From Pedobacter rhodius (GTDB lineage: Bacteria > Bacteroidota > Bacteroidia > Sphingobacteriales > Sphingobacteriaceae), in NCBI RefSeq assembly GCF_027213645.1, contig NZ_JAPWGL010000003.1, forward strand, positions 620,001 to 684,000: a stretch of DNA of 64,000 nucleotides. Direction: 5' to 3'. Of this stretch, positions 62,104 through 64,000 are shown one piece after another (position 1 is the first letter of the stretch; every line of letters starts with the position of its first letter). The position numbers and the translations under genes were made by a program. Below the pieces are notes generated by a model. The model saw only the letters and a program-made list of their open reading frames with translations, was not told the origin of the DNA and ran no database searches.

Positions 62104-62203
62104 TTCGACAGCCATAGTAACAGAACTGTTCATTTCCAAAAAATGAAATTAATTTATCTTTTCCTCTAATTTTCTTGTCTCAAACAAATTCAGCTTTTTT
62201 GCT

Positions 62204-62211
62204 TATTTTTG
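62204..62211 (+). promoter_or_regulatory. Candidate -7 element for prfA
   Basis: TATTTTTG fully matches TAnnTTTG and lies 53 bp before the ATG. No -33 partner at normal spacing is clear. Confidence 0.35.
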
Positions 62212-62264
62212 CGATTCTTATTTTTTGATGAACCAATCGATAAGAAAATCAATTTTTTAATTAT

Positions 62265-63338
62265 ATGTTAGATAAATTAGAAGCGATAAAGCAGCGTTGG
62301 GAAGATGTAGAAGAACAATTGAGTAACCCTGATGTAATTCAGGATATGAAACGTTTTGCAGCTTTAAACAAAGAATATAAAGATTTAGGCAAGATTGTAG
62401 ATGAATACAAAATCTACAAAAATGTGATGAGTAATATCGATGCAAACAAGGAGATTTTAACAATTGAAAAAGATCCTGAAATGCGTGATATGGCAAAAGA
62501 AGAGCTCGATTTGCTTTTGAAACAACAGGAAGAAATGGAAAGCAATATCCGTTTGATGTTGATTCCTAAAGACCCTGAAGATGCTAAAAATGCTGTGTTT
62601 GAAATTCGTGGCGGTACCGGCGGAGATGAAGCTGCATTATTTGCCGGCGATTTATACCGCATGTATACCCGTTATTTTGAAACCAAAGGCTGGCGGGTAG
62701 AAACAGTAGATGTTACTGAAGGAACTGCAGGTGGTTATAAAGAGGTTATCTTGAAAGTTAGCGGAGATGATGTTTATGGTCAGCTCAAGTATGAAAGTGG
62801 CGTACATCGCGTTCAAAGGGTTCCTGATACAGAAACACAAGGCCGCGTGCATACCTCTGCCGCTTCCGTAGCCGTTTTACCTGAAGCAGAAGAAATAGAT
62901 TTATATATTAATCCGGCCGATATCGAATTGCAGACCTCACGTTCAGGTGGTGCAGGCGGACAAAACGTTAACAAGGTTGAAACAAAAGTACAGTTAACGC
63001 ATAAACCGTCGGGCATTGTTGTGGTTTGCCAGCAGGAACGGTCTCAATTGGGTAACCGGGTTATTGCTATGGAGATGCTGCGCAGCAAATTATATGATAT
63101 TGAATTGCAAAAGAAGAATGGCGATATTGCCGCTAAACGTAAAACAATGGTATCAACCGGCGACCGTTCGGCGAAAATCAGAACTTACAATTATCCTCAA
63201 GGGCGGGTAACCGAACACCGTATCGGATTAACGATGTATAACCTTCCAGCCATTATGGATGGCGACATTCAGGAGATCATCGATGCGCTTCAATTTGCAG
63301 AAAATGCAGAGAAGATGCAAGAAGGTGCTGTGAGCTAA
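62265..63338 (+). CDS. prfA: Peptide chain release factor 1
   Basis: The 357-residue protein reads UAA and UAG stop codons. Features include [40 protein letters not shown] (PxT recognition tripeptide as PDT) and the peptidyl-release GGQ motif in [32 protein letters not shown] closes the last domain. PDT with the short spacing around it marks RF1 rather than RF2, which has SPF and a programmed frameshift. No prmC gene follows. Confidence 0.96.
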   Translation: MLDKLEAIKQRWEDVEEQLSNPDVIQDMKRFAALNKEYKDLGKIVDEYKIYKNVMSNIDANKEILTIEKDPEMRDMAKEELDLLLKQQEEMESNIRLMLIPKDPEDAKNAVFEIRGGTGGDEAALFAGDLYRMYTRYFETKGWRVETVDVTEGTAGGYKEVILKVSGDDVYGQLKYESGVHRVQRVPDTETQGRVHTSAASVAVLPEAEEIDLYINPADIELQTSRSGGAGGQNVNKVETKVQLTHKPSGIVVVCQQERSQLGNRVIAMEMLRSKLYDIELQKKNGDIAAKRKTMVSTGDRSAKIRTYNYPQGRVTEHRIGLTMYNLPAIMDGDIQEIIDALQFAENAEKMQEGAVS

Positions 63339-63364
63339 TGACTTATAATTATTTGAAAAAAAAG

Positions 63365-63395
63365 TTTGCGAATAACGATTTTGTCTCTATATTTG
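63365..63395 (+). promoter_or_regulatory. Promoter of tRNA-Asp
   Basis: TTTG (63365-63368) and TATATTTG (63388-63395) are separated by 19 bp, an ideal Bacteroidota promoter. The tRNA begins 48 bp further on. Confidence 0.75.
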
Positions 63396-63443
63396 CAACC
63401 TCGAAAGGGGAAAGAGGTTTAAACTTTTAAAAAGCAAACAAAC

Positions 63444-63517
63444 GGAGTGGTAGTTCAGCTGGTTAGAATGCCTGCCTGTCACGCAGGAGGTCGCGGGTTC
63501 GAGTCCCGTCCATTCCG
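63444..63517 (+). tRNA. tRNA-Asp (anticodon GTC)
   Basis: The acceptor stem pairs GGAGTGG (63444-63450) with CCATTCC (63510-63516), with one G-T wobble; the discriminator is G. The anticodon arm is CCTGC-CTGTCAC-GCAGG with GTC at 63478-63480. The T arm has GGTTCGAGTCC. CCA is not encoded, as is common in Bacteroidota. Confidence 0.95.
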
Positions 63518-63521
63518 CAAG

Positions 63522-63556
63522 AAAAGCCTTAACTTGAAAAAGTTGAGGCTTTTTTG
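63522..63556 (+). terminator. Terminator after tRNA-Asp, probably bidirectional
   Basis: AAAAGCCTTAACTT (63522-63535) and AAGTTGAGGCTTTT (63540-63553) pair over 14 bp with one G-T around a GAAA tetraloop, followed by TTT. It also ends 4 bp before the convergent DUF1543 stop. Confidence 0.85.
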
Positions 63557-63559
63557 CTT

Positions 63560-64000
63560 TTACAGCTTATCCAACTTAAAATAGCCAAGGTGAATTTCGT
63601 CTTCTGGTAAATCAAAACCCTGCTCTATGGAAATATGGTATTTTTCTTTTAGATGAGCTTCTAAAATATCTTCTACCTTGTAAATATCATCTACATCAAT
63701 TCCATATTTTTCATCCACATGTGAGTTGGCTCCTTTTATGGAATTCGTTTTAAAGAAAACCGTTTTCTTCGAATCCTGTACCGCATTTGCCCGGTTATCC
63801 TGAACAGTTAAAACGATGTAATGCTGTTCTTCGAGTTTACCGGATTGATAACCACCGAGGTTGATAAAAAACAATTTTCTGTCTGATGTATTCTTATTTG
63901 CTTCCTTTGGAATAACTTTTACCTGATATCCATTAACATTGTTCACTTCCCGCCAGCCGTCTATATGGATGCTGTTGCCGGCTTCAGGCCAAAATGCTTT
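63560..64000 (-). CDS. DUF1543 domain-containing protein (partial)
   Basis: The frame is open to the right edge of the window: upstream of the apparent GTG at 63946 it continues as WPEAGNSIHIDGWREV, which fits the family. The gene therefore starts beyond 64000. The visible part holds a DUF1543 repeat (KLFFINLGGYQSGKLEEQHY to FFKTNSIKGANSHVDEKYGI and IEQGFDLPEDEIHLGYFKLD). DUF1543 proteins usually carry two such repeats; the function is unknown. It converges on the tRNA terminator. Confidence 0.82.
   Translation of the reverse strand, partial: KAFWPEAGNSIHIDGWREVNNVNGYQVKVIPKEANKNTSDRKLFFINLGGYQSGKLEEQHYIVLTVQDNRANAVQDSKKTVFFKTNSIKGANSHVDEKYGIDVDDIYKVEDILEAHLKEKYHISIEQGFDLPEDEIHLGYFKLDKL

Overview
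The window is AT-rich chromosomal DNA from a member of the Bacteroidota, most likely a Pedobacter-like Sphingobacteriaceae. The evidence is a type IX secretion (CHU_C type B) C-terminal domain followed by a PorP/SprF protein, two SusC/SusD pairs, the Bacteroidota promoter element TAnnTTTG upstream of many starts, almost no Shine-Dalgarno sequences, a NagB-PIG-L fusion, and the TIGR03915/TIGR03916 repair pair. The genus is an inference; no rRNA is present. I see no phage, plasmid, insertion sequence or CRISPR array.

Layout. 1-2.4 kb: gliding/T9SS cargo C-terminus, PorP/SprF, MgtC. 2.4-6.5 kb: serine deaminase, a tandem-repeat gap, an AEC transporter and an RhlE helicase. 6.6-11.3 kb: a divergent module of DUF4197 and vWA (YfbK-like) genes against an ECF sigma factor and an anti-sigma/TonB fusion. 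11.4-14.6 kb: Pit phosphate transporter, DUF47 protein and a PhoR-like kinase; both promoters carry matching Pho-box-like repeats. 14.6-16.8 kb: the TIGR03915 and radical SAM repair pair. 17-26.5 kb: housekeeping genes (HD hydrolase, XRE regulator, THUMP methyltransferase, DUF3127, a kinase/regulator pair, futalosine-pathway MqnD/MqnB, QueD, FolE, FabD). 26.5-31.2 kb: a very large NtrY-like kinase facing a coiled-coil membrane protein.

31.4-49 kb looks like an amino-sugar and cell-wall recycling region. It holds a GHL10 hydrolase, a NagX-like membrane protein, NagB-PIG-L, AnmK, a first SusC/SusD pair, a DeoR regulator and a second SusC/SusD pair with a DUF4397 lipoprotein. The gap between deoR and the second susC has two near-identical 15-bp operator candidates. 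49.1-51.6 kb is a markedly AT-rich divergent pair (O-antigen-ligase-like protein with TPRs, and an unrecognised lipoprotein). 51.7-64 kb: porin, a small conserved protein, S41 peptidase, GH29 and GH2 glycosidases, ferredoxin and its reductase, LpxH-like hydrolase, RF1, tRNA-Asp and a partial DUF1543 gene.

The intergenic DNA is rich in short dispersed repeats: TTAACC-nCAAAG elements, GGTTGGTGA palindromes, CCCCTAAAGGGG pairs, a 60-70 bp AGCCCCG...CCCGATA element, and three arrays built on a 7-bp period. I did not find one unmistakable new system. The best candidates for follow-up are the sigma/TonB/vWA module, the two matching Pho-box promoters, the heptad arrays, and the AT-rich ligase/lipoprotein pair.
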